Shown: positions 32,481-42,052, counted from the first letter of the stretch. The stretch is DNA of 64,000 bases from Poriferisodalis sp965237655 (GCF_965237655.1 NZ_CBDEGB010000002.1:186001-250000); one strand, 5' to 3'. Notes: generated from the letters alone by a model not told the origin. A program made the numbers and translations.

Positions 32481-33677
32481 ATGACCGGGGACTCGCTTCG
32501 ATGCCGGCGGCGAGGCACCGTGTTGCTTGCATCTGCGGTGCTGATGACCGCTGCATGCGAGGCAGCCATTCCCGTGAATGACTCGGCTGAGGCTTCCAAA
32601 GGTGACGATACGGCTTCTAGCGCACTGACCACTGGTTTATTGCCGGCGACACGCGAACGAGGAGACGCCGCAGAGAGACATGCACCCCCCCAGATACATC
32701 GAGCCAAGTCCTCGACAACTGAGGTTGGCGAGGAACCCGGCGCAAGAGTACGCACATCTGAGAGTGTGCCTGCGACGACGGCTCCACAAAGCGAAGGACA
32801 ACAGCTCGAATCGGAAACTTCGGCGCCTAGTCAAGTCTTCGACGGCGATACTCGATCGCAGCCAGCACCTGAGCTTCCATTTGGTGGAATAGTTTACGCT
32901 GGCCCGAATCCGTCGTGGTGGAAAGACGAAGCCTGGTTGCAGTACTACAGGACCGGCGATTCAACTAGGTTCGACTTGACTCTGCCGTTCCAGTCGCCGT
33001 ACTCGGCACCTTGCATAGTTTCGGCGAAGGAGAGTCCCGAAGGCTTGATGGTCAGCTATGGTGACCTCGCCGCAAGTGAGCCTCACAGGGTCTATGCGCC
33101 TTGGGGATCAGTTCCCGTCGTCCTGTCTGAACCAGGCGGCATCGTCGACAGCGAGCACAAGTCGTTGGACATACCTCAGCCGTTCATCTCAAGGACTGTC
33201 TCATTCGCGGACGTGGAAGTTGAACTCGTGCCGTTCGCGAATGGCTTCTCGATCCGACTCGGTTCCCAGTATCGCGAATACTACGTGCCGGTCTCCAATC
33301 CCATCGGTGAGGCGGGCACCCGCCACATGCGTCAGGGGCACCCTGAGCTGTTTGGCGACCCAAATCACAACGGCTATGTGCCCAGCCTTGTCGGATCTGA
33401 TGGTGAACATCTCGGTGTCCGATTGACAACAGATGAACCGGCTTGCGGTGTCTCAGACACCTACCTCATTTCGCTGAAGGATGAAGCTGTCACGAGCTGT
33501 ACAGTGCTTCGAAGTGGATTGATTGCATTGGTTGCCGCCCCAGAAGGCCCATGGCACGAAGACCCGCAGCTTCCGCCGAGCGGGCCATTCTTCAATGGAT
33601 CCTGTACCCGCTATGACGGCGAACTTGAGTCGCTCGTTACCTCGAGTTCGTCGAGTGCGTCGGGTTCTTCGCCGTAA
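32481..33677 (+). CDS. Secreted lipoprotein with one copy of the novel four-Cys domain (family protein A)
   Basis: 398 residues from the ATG at 32481. Signal sequence with lipobox (VLMTAACEA), then a ~95-residue Ser/Thr/Glu-rich linker, then the domain from about residue 133 (FGGIVYAG) to 386 (YDGELESLV). Invariant cysteines lie in SAPCIVS, PACGVSDTYL, VTSCT and GSCTRYDG. The other copies are in the next three genes. No function is known; extracellular, lipid-anchored. The tail is Ser-rich. GC is lower than in the other members, suggesting separate descent. Confidence 0.75.
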   Translation: MTGDSLRCRRRGTVLLASAVLMTAACEAAIPVNDSAEASKGDDTASSALTTGLLPATRERGDAAERHAPPQIHRAKSSTTEVGEEPGARVRTSESVPATTAPQSEGQQLESETSAPSQVFDGDTRSQPAPELPFGGIVYAGPNPSWWKDEAWLQYYRTGDSTRFDLTLPFQSPYSAPCIVSAKESPEGLMVSYGDLAASEPHRVYAPWGSVPVVLSEPGGIVDSEHKSLDIPQPFISRTVSFADVEVELVPFANGFSIRLGSQYREYYVPVSNPIGEAGTRHMRQGHPELFGDPNHNGYVPSLVGSDGEHLGVRLTTDEPACGVSDTYLISLKDEAVTSCTVLRSGLIALVAAPEGPWHEDPQLPPSGPFFNGSCTRYDGELESLVTSSSSSASGSSP

Positions 33678-33752
33678 CGTGACAATCGAGCCAACCAAAC
33701 ACAGCCATGACGCGTCCCGGTGCACACAGCGGTGATCTCTCAGGAAGCTGAT

Positions 33753-35027
33753 ATGAGCACGATGCTTCGCACGATGACGACCGGTATCGCAGTTGTGTGT
33801 GCTGGGGTGTCGTGCGCTCAGCCTGTGCCCTCGGACGGCGCCGAGGCACCGGTTGGGTCGGGTACTGGGCTAGGCGCTGTTCAGGTTGCGTGGCCGGCAA
33901 CTTCTGCAGGGCACACGGCGCCGGTCGACAGCGACATCGATCTGGGGCCGATCACCTCGACGACATCCACGGCAGCGACGACCACCGTCGCGGAGGTGAT
34001 TGTTGACGAGCACGCGGCCGAACCTGACGAGGACACAGCATCCGACAGTGACACGGCCTCCTCGTCGGAGCTTTCAAGTTCGGCGACGACCGAGCCGGCG
34101 CCCGACGCTCAAGACGACACCGCCGGCGCGATCGGACAAGTGCCACCACAGGCGCCGAACACGCACCTGCCGTCGGCCCCGTTCCGCGGGATCGTTCACA
34201 CCCATTGGAGTTACGTCTGGGGAGCGGGCGAAGCCCCTCCTCGTCTGCTGTTGTTCGACACCGCCCGGGCTGAGCTGACCGAAACCGAGCTCGACCCCGG
34301 CGAATTCGGGCCCGCACCCGTTTTCGTGGAAGGGTGCCTGATGTGGCCGGTCGTGTCGCCGGTGGGGGTCGAATTGTGGTTCTACGGAATACAGATCACC
34401 GGTAACGGAGGGCGACAGATCGGGCGTGTTGTGTCCGCGGCGCCGTGGGGCGGACCGATGGTGGTGCACACAAGCGACCGTTCGGACTGGGACTTCCAGT
34501 ATGCGTCGTTCGGGACGGCCGCTGCGTACGGCAACGAACAGATCGAGCTGACCGCGGACAGCGGCGGGTTCACGCTCACGCTCGGCTCGCAGCAGGCACA
34601 TTTCGACTTGAATCCCGGGCGGCCTGCTGGGGCGCCGCCCACGACCCTCGACCCCGACTACCGACCCGAAGTCGAGGGAGGCTGGTTGTCGTGGCTGGCG
34701 GGAACCAACGGAGAATTCGTCGCCGTGGAGGCCTTCGACGGCCACGCCTGCGGCTGGCCCAATCGCCTGTACATCATCTCGCTTCGCACCGGCACCGTGG
34801 TCTCATGCACGTCGAGCTTCGACCGGTTCACGCTGGTCGCCACCGCCGACGCCAACGACACCGAGGTCTGGCTCGAAGACGCGCAACTGCCGCCGTCCGC
34901 CAACCTCTCGGGCATGCCGTGCGAACCCTACGACGGCAACCTCGCCGCGCTCGTCGCCCCGGGCTCGTCAGGAGTCTCGGGATCTTCTTCCGAATCCGAC
35001 AATGAAACCAGTGACACACAGCCATGA
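33753..35027 (+). CDS. Secreted lipoprotein with one copy of the novel four-Cys domain (family protein B)
   Basis: 424 residues. Lipoprotein-like leader (VVCAGVSCAQP), then a long Thr/Ser/Asp/Glu linker to about residue 140, then the domain from FRGIVHTHWSYVWG to YDGNLAALV near residue 399. Cysteines sit in EGCLMWP, HACGWPNRLYI, VVSCT and MPCEPYDG. The Ser-rich tail resembles that of protein A. The stop overlaps the next start (ATGA), so B and C are translationally coupled. The start at 33753 is preferred over an upstream frame because the leader begins there. Confidence 0.78.
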   Translation: MSTMLRTMTTGIAVVCAGVSCAQPVPSDGAEAPVGSGTGLGAVQVAWPATSAGHTAPVDSDIDLGPITSTTSTAATTTVAEVIVDEHAAEPDEDTASDSDTASSSELSSSATTEPAPDAQDDTAGAIGQVPPQAPNTHLPSAPFRGIVHTHWSYVWGAGEAPPRLLLFDTARAELTETELDPGEFGPAPVFVEGCLMWPVVSPVGVELWFYGIQITGNGGRQIGRVVSAAPWGGPMVVHTSDRSDWDFQYASFGTAAAYGNEQIELTADSGGFTLTLGSQQAHFDLNPGRPAGAPPTTLDPDYRPEVEGGWLSWLAGTNGEFVAVEAFDGHACGWPNRLYIISLRTGTVVSCTSSFDRFTLVATADANDTEVWLEDAQLPPSANLSGMPCEPYDGNLAALVAPGSSGVSGSSSESDNETSDTQP

Positions 35028-36355
35028 AGCACTCGGTCGCAGTTCTCTTTGCCCTGGCGATCGTCATCAGTGGCTGCGCCACCGATTCGGACTCGCGCCC
35101 ACTCGACTCGCTCCCGGCAACGACAACCGCGATCGAGCATTCAGCACCCGTCATCACCGAAGTTGGCGGCCAAGAACTCGCCGATTCAGGTGATAGCTCG
35201 CCTCGAGCTCCGATCGAAACGGCTGTCCCAACCACTACGACCGCGGCGACACTGGCCGAAGCCTCGGAGAGCGCTGATAGCGGCGGATCCTCCGCCGACG
35301 CAGAGCCGGATTCGGAAGTGTCGCAATCGGACCAAACGAGTGACCAAGCCGAAGCCTCACCGGCAGCGCAGCATCATCTGCCTGCCGACATCGAGAATCC
35401 CCCAGATCCCGAGCTACTGGCGAACAATCGCGTCACATCCATGTGGGGGCGGCTGAGAGCGCCACCCCGGTCGTACGGAAAATTGGTCCCGCAGGCACCG
35501 TTCAGGGGCCTCGTTAGTTCCGAAGTCGATTATGAGCCTGGAGATCACCACGGTGCTCCTCTTCTGCGGTACTTCGACACCACGAGCAAAACACTCGTAG
35601 AACTTCGCATCGGAGAAGCTGCTGTCACGAGCTGTTACTGGGCCATGTGGCCAGAACGCGACGGCCTGCACCTCAGTTTCGAGGAAGCGACGGGCGACAG
35701 CCTGTCGGTCGTCCTCGCAGAGTGGGGTAAGTCGCCACAAGCACTGCCCCGATCGGCGCTCGATGACTCCGAGTGGTGGCAACGCCGCGTCAGTGCCAAT
35801 CACATGGTTTCGTACGCAAACGGACAGATTGAGCTTGAACACAGCGACACGGGATTCGTCTTGCGGTACGGGGACCTCGTGCGCGAGTACACCCTCCATC
35901 TGGATCAGCCGCTCAGCTACTACGGCGGCTCCTACCCGAATCGCTATTTGCCACGGATGGCGATTTCGCCATCTCCACTTGACGGAGGTGAGCTTGCCGA
36001 CGCCGTCTACGGCGAGATAGGACGTCGCTGGTACCCCTACTTGGCCGGCACTGACGGGCAAATCCTCGGGATTGAGGTCGTTGCTGCCGAGCCTGCGTGC
36101 AGCCCCGTGAGCTATCTGTTCCTGATCTCGCTGCGAGATGGGGTAGTGCGGTCGTGCACTTGGACCTATGAGGGTCAGATTGCGCTTGTCACAACAGCCG
36201 ATGCGGCCGATGAAGAGGCGTGGCTGGATGAGATCGAGCTTCCTCCGAAGGGATCGATCTATGACGGTTTGTGCACTGCATTCGATGGTGACTTGGCGTT
36301 GCTTGCGACGTTGGAGACGCCGCCAGACACGTACCGGACGGACGGTGAGCGGTGA
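35024..36355 (+). CDS. Secreted lipoprotein with one copy of the novel four-Cys domain (family protein C)
   Basis: 443 residues. Clear lipoprotein signal (VLFALAIVISGCATDS), an acidic linker to about residue 155, and the domain from FRGLVSSEVDYEPG to FDGDLALLA near residue 425. The LAGTDGQILGIEVV segment and ISLRDGVVRSCT show the shared core most clearly. The four cysteines are in TSCYWAMW, PACSPVSYL, VRSCT and GLCTAFDG. It overlaps both neighbours by four bases, forming a B-C-D operon. Confidence 0.78.
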   Translation: MKHSVAVLFALAIVISGCATDSDSRPLDSLPATTTAIEHSAPVITEVGGQELADSGDSSPRAPIETAVPTTTTAATLAEASESADSGGSSADAEPDSEVSQSDQTSDQAEASPAAQHHLPADIENPPDPELLANNRVTSMWGRLRAPPRSYGKLVPQAPFRGLVSSEVDYEPGDHHGAPLLRYFDTTSKTLVELRIGEAAVTSCYWAMWPERDGLHLSFEEATGDSLSVVLAEWGKSPQALPRSALDDSEWWQRRVSANHMVSYANGQIELEHSDTGFVLRYGDLVREYTLHLDQPLSYYGGSYPNRYLPRMAISPSPLDGGELADAVYGEIGRRWYPYLAGTDGQILGIEVVAAEPACSPVSYLFLISLRDGVVRSCTWTYEGQIALVTTADAADEEAWLDEIELPPKGSIYDGLCTAFDGDLALLATLETPPDTYRTDGER

Positions 36356-39207
36356 ACGGCCGGTCACGATGGCCTGGCAGGAGCGGCCTAGGCGGCGTTG
36401 CGGTCGTTGTCCTGTTCGGCGCGCTGCTCAGCATGGGTGTGAGTGCTGCGGTCGGATCATCAGCGTCGGCGGACCGAACCGACGTCCCGGCGAGCGGTCC
36501 AGAGATGCCGGGGCTGCCCCTAGCAGCTTCGGTCGCGCCTGCGGCATCATTCCGGGGAATCGTGCATGCAACCGCTACCGGGACGTGGGCTTACCCAGAC
36601 CACACCTCGAACAGGGTGCTCCAGCGCTACGACCCGACGAAGCGTCGCATCGCTAACGTCCCAGAGGCGGGAACTGGACAGACGGCGATCGTCCAGTTCT
36701 ACGACACCGAGCAACGTCAGCTCTCTGAAGTGCACGGTGGGCATCCTGCGCTGGGTCACGGCGTCGTTCAGCCGGGACGCGCGGATTGCTTTGCGTGGAC
36801 CGTCAACGACACAACATCGTTGTACTTCGGCTACCTGCGGTTCGGCGACAGCTTCGTGGTGTACCGCAGCGAGTGGGGCGAGCCAATGCGGCTGCTGTCG
36901 TCGCGAGAGGTCACGCGCCGGTTCCGAGATGCGGAGTGGTTCAAGTACGAGGCGTTTGCCCGCACAGTTGACTACGGCGCCCGCACGTTCGAGCTCGACC
37001 AGACGGATGACGGGTTCACGATTCGCTTAGGTGAGACCGTGCGGGAGTACTTCATTGACGTAGACGCTCTTGCTCCCGCCGATGGCAACGACGCACCCCC
37101 TGGGGACGAAGGGAAGACGGGCTGGAGTGCCTGGCTTATTGGCACAGACGGCGACCATCTCGGCATTGAGGTCGTGCCCCATGAGCGCGACTGCCCGCTG
37201 CGCTACGTGATGATCCTGTCGCTGCGCGATGGCACGGTGGAGTCGTGTACCGCAGCATTCGGCAGCACATCCCTGTATGCCGGTGCCGGTGACAGCGCCA
37301 CGTGGCTCGACGCAGTGCGGCTGCCGCCCAGCGGGATCTTGCACGACCGGCCATGCCCACTCTACGACGGCGACTTGGCATCGCTCGCGGGCCATGACGC
37401 GCCGACTCACCTCACCGTGCACTGGCCGTCGAGTCCGACTTCTCCGGTCGGCTCGACCGCTCAAGACGACCTTGACGAGCCCCATGGCAGCCCTAAGCGC
37501 ATGACTCAGACCCCGGTGTCGTTCAGCGGGATCATCCACAGCGATGCACTCCCCAGTTCCGGCGGATCAGCCACGCCCCGTTTGCAGTACTTCGACACCA
37601 CCCAGGCACGCTTTGGCGAGCTGAGGGAGACGCGTCTCAATGTCCACCCCTGCTTGGCGTGGAACGCACCTGGTCCCAAGGGCACCCAGCACAGCCTGCA
37701 GTTCGGATACGTGGATGTGACTACGTCCTATTCCGGGGACTTGGTGGTGGTGGATGCCGCCTGGGGTTCGCCGCCCGAGCCTCTGCACCGATCGGCCTAT
37801 GACGAAGAGGACTACCTGAGGCGGTCACTGGCGTTGTCGTGGTCATACGCGCTCGACATCGGAGACGCTGCGATCGAGCTCATTCCCCACGACAACGGCT
37901 TCGAGCTTCGCCGCGGCGACCTCACACGGAGCTACCTCACCGAAGGCCCCGGCGGCGAACGTCCACCGGCGCCCTTGCTGATCAGAAGGGGCCCAGCACC
38001 AGTTCCGCACGAATCCACGACTGACTCAGTAGTGCTGCACGGCGACGGCACACAGGCTTGGTGGAGCGCCGGACTGGTCGGCACCGACGGCGAGCTGCTC
38101 GGTATCCAGATCGTCGACAATGACGCCACCAGATGTCGCCAGCGATACCTGTACATCGTCTCGCTTCGTGATGGCGCAGTGCTTTCGTGCACGGTCACCC
38201 GAGGCCGGTTCAGCCTGGTTGCCAACCAAACCACTGTCCCCCTCGACGAAGTGAAGCTGCCGCCCAGCCAGCATCTGTACGAATTGCCATGCGCCTCCTA
38301 CGACGGCAACCTGCCTGCTGTTGTCGGACGGGACTACGCCAGCACCGGTGGCACGACCGTCCCAGCGAACTCAGACGACGTTGCCATTTCGCCGTTCTCG
38401 ATCGGCAAGGCACCGTCGGCGTCATTCGTTGGTCTGGTTTACGTCGACACCGCAGAGGGTTCGCCGCGGATTCGCTATTACGACACGCGGCGATCCCGGC
38501 TGAGCGAGATGGCGTTACCGCAGTTGCGTGTGCTTCCGTGCACCGCTTGGATCAGGCCTGAACTCTCCCAACGACCGAGATGGATCGATTTTGGCTTCAA
38601 CGGAGCTGCAATCACACACGCTGGCGACCTGGTTGTCGTACAGGCCGATTGGAGCGTTGCGCCAGAAGTGCGCCACGATTCGCTGATCGACGAGCGAGAC
38701 TTTTTCCCTTGGGTCATCGGCGGCTTGAGAGACTCATCGCAACCGTATGTCAAGTACGGCGAGTGGCCACTCGAACTCAGGCAATTCGACAACGGGATCG
38801 CCATCAGCCACGGCGACGTACGCGGTGAGTACCTCATTGAACCTTCGGTGCTCACAGGAGCTGCTCAAGCTGGCGCGCTGAACCCCGACGCACCCGTCGA
38901 ACTTGCTGGTGATGGATCGAACCGCTCTTGGACAGCGAGGCTCCAAGGCACCAACGGCGAGCTGCTCGGGATCGAGATCCTGCTGGATGAACCTGTGGAG
39001 TGCCCCCAGCGCTACCTCGTACTGATCTCGTTGCGCCACGGCACCGTGCTGACGTGCACCAGAGTGACCGCGACTACCGGCCTGATCGACGCTACCGGCT
39101 CACGGCGCCTTGACACGATCAAGGTGCCTCCCGACGGCCATCTGGTGAATCAGCCCTGTGTGCCCTTCGACGGCAGCTTCGAAACGCTCGTCGGCGTCGA
39201 GCGTTAG
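36352..39207 (+). CDS. Large exported protein with three tandem copies of the novel four-Cys domain (family protein D)
   Basis: 951 residues, GTG start inside the preceding stop (GTGA). One hydrophobic N-terminal segment (VAVVVLFGALLSMGVSAAVG) without a lipobox acts as signal or anchor. Domains span roughly residues 64-344, 389-656 and 690-947. Each has the S-F-x-G-(I/L)-(I/V) start, a C-x-x-W mid motif, GTDGE-x-LGIE, a Cys-x2-RY, SLRDGTV-x-SCT and PPS/DG-x-L-x2-x-PC-x-x-(Y/F)DG. The copies are about as different from each other as from genes A-C, so the triplication is old. Confidence 0.8.
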   Translation: MNGRSRWPGRSGLGGVAVVVLFGALLSMGVSAAVGSSASADRTDVPASGPEMPGLPLAASVAPAASFRGIVHATATGTWAYPDHTSNRVLQRYDPTKRRIANVPEAGTGQTAIVQFYDTEQRQLSEVHGGHPALGHGVVQPGRADCFAWTVNDTTSLYFGYLRFGDSFVVYRSEWGEPMRLLSSREVTRRFRDAEWFKYEAFARTVDYGARTFELDQTDDGFTIRLGETVREYFIDVDALAPADGNDAPPGDEGKTGWSAWLIGTDGDHLGIEVVPHERDCPLRYVMILSLRDGTVESCTAAFGSTSLYAGAGDSATWLDAVRLPPSGILHDRPCPLYDGDLASLAGHDAPTHLTVHWPSSPTSPVGSTAQDDLDEPHGSPKRMTQTPVSFSGIIHSDALPSSGGSATPRLQYFDTTQARFGELRETRLNVHPCLAWNAPGPKGTQHSLQFGYVDVTTSYSGDLVVVDAAWGSPPEPLHRSAYDEEDYLRRSLALSWSYALDIGDAAIELIPHDNGFELRRGDLTRSYLTEGPGGERPPAPLLIRRGPAPVPHESTTDSVVLHGDGTQAWWSAGLVGTDGELLGIQIVDNDATRCRQRYLYIVSLRDGAVLSCTVTRGRFSLVANQTTVPLDEVKLPPSQHLYELPCASYDGNLPAVVGRDYASTGGTTVPANSDDVAISPFSIGKAPSASFVGLVYVDTAEGSPRIRYYDTRRSRLSEMALPQLRVLPCTAWIRPELSQRPRWIDFGFNGAAITHAGDLVVVQADWSVAPEVRHDSLIDERDFFPWVIGGLRDSSQPYVKYGEWPLELRQFDNGIAISHGDVRGEYLIEPSVLTGAAQAGALNPDAPVELAGDGSNRSWTARLQGTNGELLGIEILLDEPVECPQRYLVLISLRHGTVLTCTRVTATTGLIDATGSRRLDTIKVPPDGHLVNQPCVPFDGSFETLVGVER

Positions 39208-39680
39208 TCGCCGTCGCCGATCTGGCTCTGCAGGTACCGCTCGACGCCGATGTCTTCGATGATGCTCTGCTGGGTCTCGATCCAGTCGAGATGCTCTTCC
39301 TCGCCGACCAGCAGGTGCTCGAGCAGCTCTCGGGTGCCGGCGTCGCCGTGGTCCAGGCACAGCCGTACTCCCGCCCGGTAGCGCTCAATGGCGTGTTCCT
39401 CAAGTTGTCGATCCAGCGAGAGCTGTTCGGGCACGGTCTCACCGATCATCACCATTCCCAGGCGCTGCATATTGGGGAGCGCGTCGAGCAGCAGGATGCG
39501 CTCGATCAGCTTCTCGGCGTCGCGCATCTCGGAGATCGATTCTTCGTGGTACTTCGAGGCCAGCCGGCCGTAACCCCAGTTGTCGGCGATCTTCGAGGCG
39601 GCGAAGTACTGGTTGATGGCCGTCAATTCGGCCGTCAGTGCTTCGTTCAAGAACTCAATGACCTCGGGTGATCCCTGCAT
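39204..39680 (-). CDS. bfr: Bacterioferritin
   Basis: 158 residues, the standard length. Haem-ligand M52 and ferroxidase positions E18, E51, E94, E127 and H130 are all present in register with characterised bacterioferritins (MQGSPEVIEFLNEALTAELT; VGEEEHLDWIETQ). The usual H54 is Asp here (EMRDAE instead of EMRHAE). It stores iron as a 24-mer. The reductant partner bfd and a DtxR-family regulator are encoded 2-3 kb downstream, separated by an HNH gene. Convergent with family protein D, overlapping by four bases. Confidence 0.93.
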   Translation of the reverse strand: MQGSPEVIEFLNEALTAELTAINQYFAASKIADNWGYGRLASKYHEESISEMRDAEKLIERILLLDALPNMQRLGMVMIGETVPEQLSLDRQLEEHAIERYRAGVRLCLDHGDAGTRELLEHLLVGEEEHLDWIETQQSIIEDIGVERYLQSQIGDGD

Positions 39681-39875
39681 GGCACCACCCTATGCGCCTG
39701 CTGTGACACGACTGGCATGAGATTGCGCTGCGGCCGCGCACCGGGTTGACAAATCGCGGTGAGGGAAGCAGGCCTGTGACGATGTGGGTTGGGCCTGGTT
39801 TCGGCTGCTGGTTCGGCCGTGGTGGCTGTCGTGACGCTGCTTTTGATGTCACACAGTGTGTTTATAGTTCTTGTC

Positions 39876-41549
39876 ATGAAGCGCACAGACGTTCGCAGCG
39901 GTTTGGCGGAGGGAATGCCGACAGGCTCGGTGCCGCCGGGCGACGCTGTCGGGGCGGTGTCGGCTGGGCTGGCACCGACTGTCGGGTCGGTGTCGTCGCT
40001 TGAGCCGGTGTCGTCGCTTGAGCCGGTGTCGTCGCTTGAGCCGGTGTCGCCTGTCGGGTCGGTGTTGTCGGTGTTGTGCGGGGCGCGTGACGTGGTCGCT
40101 GGGGCGTCGCGGGTGCCGTTGGGTGACGCAGACAGCGAGACGCTCATCCAGGTCATCGCCGCCGCCGCGCGTCTGCGCTCAGCGACACAAGCGCTGCTGC
40201 TGGGAGCGACCGCTGCTTTGGAAGCCGCCCGTCCCGGCTCGGGCCGCACGGCGCTGCGCGACCAGGCACGTGCGAGCGGGCGCGCTGCCAAGCGCACCGT
40301 GCAGGTCAGCGAACAGGTCGCCCAGATGCCCAACGTGGCACGCGGCCTCGCCGCGGGCGAACTCACCGCGGAGCACGCCGAAGTGCTCGCCGACACCGCC
40401 CGGCGCACCAGCCCCCAAGCCGTCAACGACGCCGCAGAGCTGCTGCGCGCTGCTGGGGAGGTCTCGCCTGAGACGCTGCGCCACGACGCCCGCAGCTTCG
40501 CAGCCCGCCACGACCCCGACGCCGCCCGGACCGTGCTGGACCGCCAACGCCGCGACCGATCCGCGGCGCTGTTCGTCGACAAGGCCACCGGCATGGGCGT
40601 GCTTAATGCCCGGTTCGACCCGGTCAGCTACGCACTGGTGCTCCAAGCAGTCGAGAACTACAACGACGCCCTGTGGCGCCAAGACGGCGGACGCGACGGC
40701 ACTCCAGCCCAGATACGCGACAACCGCCAGCGCCTCGCCGACAGCGTGTTCGAGATGCTCACCGACCGAAACGCCCTAGCCACCATCGGACACCCGGCCG
40801 CCCGCGCCCAGCGCACGCACAGCGACACCACCCACAACGCCGACAGCGACGCCGAATCGGCCCACGCCGTCGCTGCCAGCCACGATGCCCACGCCGTCGC
40901 TGCCAGCCACGATGCCCACGACGGCGCAGCCAGCCACGATGCCCACGGCGATGCCGAATACCGTCCGCGCAGCGATACCGAGCGCGACCAGGGCGGCGGC
41001 GGCGGTCCTGGCGGGGACGACGATGCCGTGCCTGTGGGCACTGCGGGTCGCTCGGTTGAGCGGTGGCGGCCCGCACACGCACCCAACCAGCTCGTGATCA
41101 TCGCCGACATCAGCGTCATCGACGGCACCAAACCCGACGGACTCTGCGAAGCCCTCGGCACCGGACCCGTCCCGCCCGAGATCTTGAACAACCTGTCGCC
41201 GGACACGCGTATCAGCGGCGCGATCTTTGGTGGACCTGGACAGGTGCTGTGGCTGGGGCGCGGCCGCCGACACGCCAGCATCGCCCAGCAGCTCGCCATA
41301 GCGATACGAGACCGCGGCTGCGTGCTGTGCCGAGCCCCCATGCACCGCTGCAAGTTCCACCACATCGACGAATGGCACGCCGACAACGGCAACACCGACC
41401 ACGACAACCTCGCCGCCCTCTGCGGGGACTGCCACAACGATCTCCACAAGAACAACCAGCGCCTCCTCCGGCACCCCACCACCAGCCGATGGACCACCAA
41501 ACCTCGCACCGACCCCGACGACACCTGCGCCCCGAGAGCGCCGCCTTGA
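39876..41549 (+). CDS. 13E12-repeat (DUF222) HNH endonuclease-like protein
   Basis: About 557 residues from the ATG at 39876. The DUF222 helical part (ALRDQARASGRAAKRTVQVS, LAAGELTAEHAEVLADTARR, GMGVLNARFDPVSYALVLQA) fills the middle, and the C-terminus has the HNH nuclease CVLCRAPMHRCKFHHIDEWH with NTDHDNLAALCGDCHNDLHK. Cys pairs bind structural zinc. These multicopy actinobacterial genes are often tied to mobile elements. Two in-frame micro-repeats (SSLEPV x3 and a nine-residue SHDAH unit x3) make the protein variable. Confidence 0.88.
   Translation: MKRTDVRSGLAEGMPTGSVPPGDAVGAVSAGLAPTVGSVSSLEPVSSLEPVSSLEPVSPVGSVLSVLCGARDVVAGASRVPLGDADSETLIQVIAAAARLRSATQALLLGATAALEAARPGSGRTALRDQARASGRAAKRTVQVSEQVAQMPNVARGLAAGELTAEHAEVLADTARRTSPQAVNDAAELLRAAGEVSPETLRHDARSFAARHDPDAARTVLDRQRRDRSAALFVDKATGMGVLNARFDPVSYALVLQAVENYNDALWRQDGGRDGTPAQIRDNRQRLADSVFEMLTDRNALATIGHPAARAQRTHSDTTHNADSDAESAHAVAASHDAHAVAASHDAHDGAASHDAHGDAEYRPRSDTERDQGGGGGPGGDDDAVPVGTAGRSVERWRPAHAPNQLVIIADISVIDGTKPDGLCEALGTGPVPPEILNNLSPDTRISGAIFGGPGQVLWLGRGRRHASIAQQLAIAIRDRGCVLCRAPMHRCKFHHIDEWHADNGNTDHDNLAALCGDCHNDLHKNNQRLLRHPTTSRWTTKPRTDPDDTCAPRAPP
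39993..40046. repeat. 18-bp tandem repeat, three copies
   Basis: Three identical 18-bp units encode SSLEPV three times in the N-terminal part of the HNH protein. Identity across copies implies recent expansion. Confidence 0.9.
40866..40946. repeat. 27-bp tandem repeat, three copies
   Basis: The first two units are identical and the third is diverged at its start. They encode AVAASHDAH-type nonapeptides in the linker before the HNH domain. Confidence 0.85.
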
Positions 41550-41599
41550 TGCAGCGCGGCGACACATCGTCGCCGGCAGATGCGTCGCTTGACGCAGTG

Positions 41600-41830
41600 C
41601 TAGACGCCGACGGCGATGGTGTCGAAAGCGATCGAGTGAACCGCCGTGTGCTCGGGATCCATCAACTCAAGCCTGCACTGTTCGAGCACGGCGCGGATCA
41701 TGCCGACGCAGCTCCCGCAATCGGTGCCTGCACCGCACGCTGCACCTATTTCGAGCGCTGTCGTTGCACCCTGTGCAACGACGTGCCGGATGGCGGCCTC
41801 GTTCGTGGCAAGACACTGGCAGATGATCAT
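41600..41830 (-). CDS. bfd: Bacterioferritin-associated [2Fe-2S] ferredoxin
   Basis: 76 residues from MIICQCLATN. C4-x-C6 and C38-x2-C41 (TDCGSCVG) form the BFD-type cluster site. Length and spacing match Bfd, which reduces ferric iron in bacterioferritin to release it. A longer frame to 41938 would run through a likely operator, so the short start is preferred. The gene is on the same strand as bfr but 2 kb upstream of it, with the oppositely oriented HNH gene between, consistent with an insertion splitting an iron operon. Confidence 0.85.
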   Translation of the reverse strand: MIICQCLATNEAAIRHVVAQGATTALEIGAACGAGTDCGSCVGMIRAVLEQCRLELMDPEHTAVHSIAFDTIAVGV

Positions 41831-41899
41831 CGAAGCAACGATCTCCAGTTCTGCACAAGCGGGCACCTGCGAGCGGCACACACGACCTTGATGCTCAAT

Positions 41900-41915
41900 G
41901 TTAGGCACCGCTAAC
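41900..41915. promoter_or_regulatory. Iron-box-like palindrome upstream of bfd
   Basis: GTTAG and CTAAC arms are separated by six bases, 70-85 bp upstream of the bfd start. IdeR/DtxR boxes have core GTTAGG-CTAAC arms with a shorter spacing, so the match is only partial. The nearby DtxR-family gene makes the site plausible. Confidence 0.3.
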
Positions 41916-42052
41916 GCGGCGCGCACAAGCACCGACACCCAAGTACCGGCATCGGAGCATCACTCGACCGGCGCTCGATCTGTCTGCTGCGCAGGCGTTC
42001 GCGCTGCCGCTGGTCGGACGTTCGCGCTGGTGGTCGAGCGTTCCGCCGCTGC

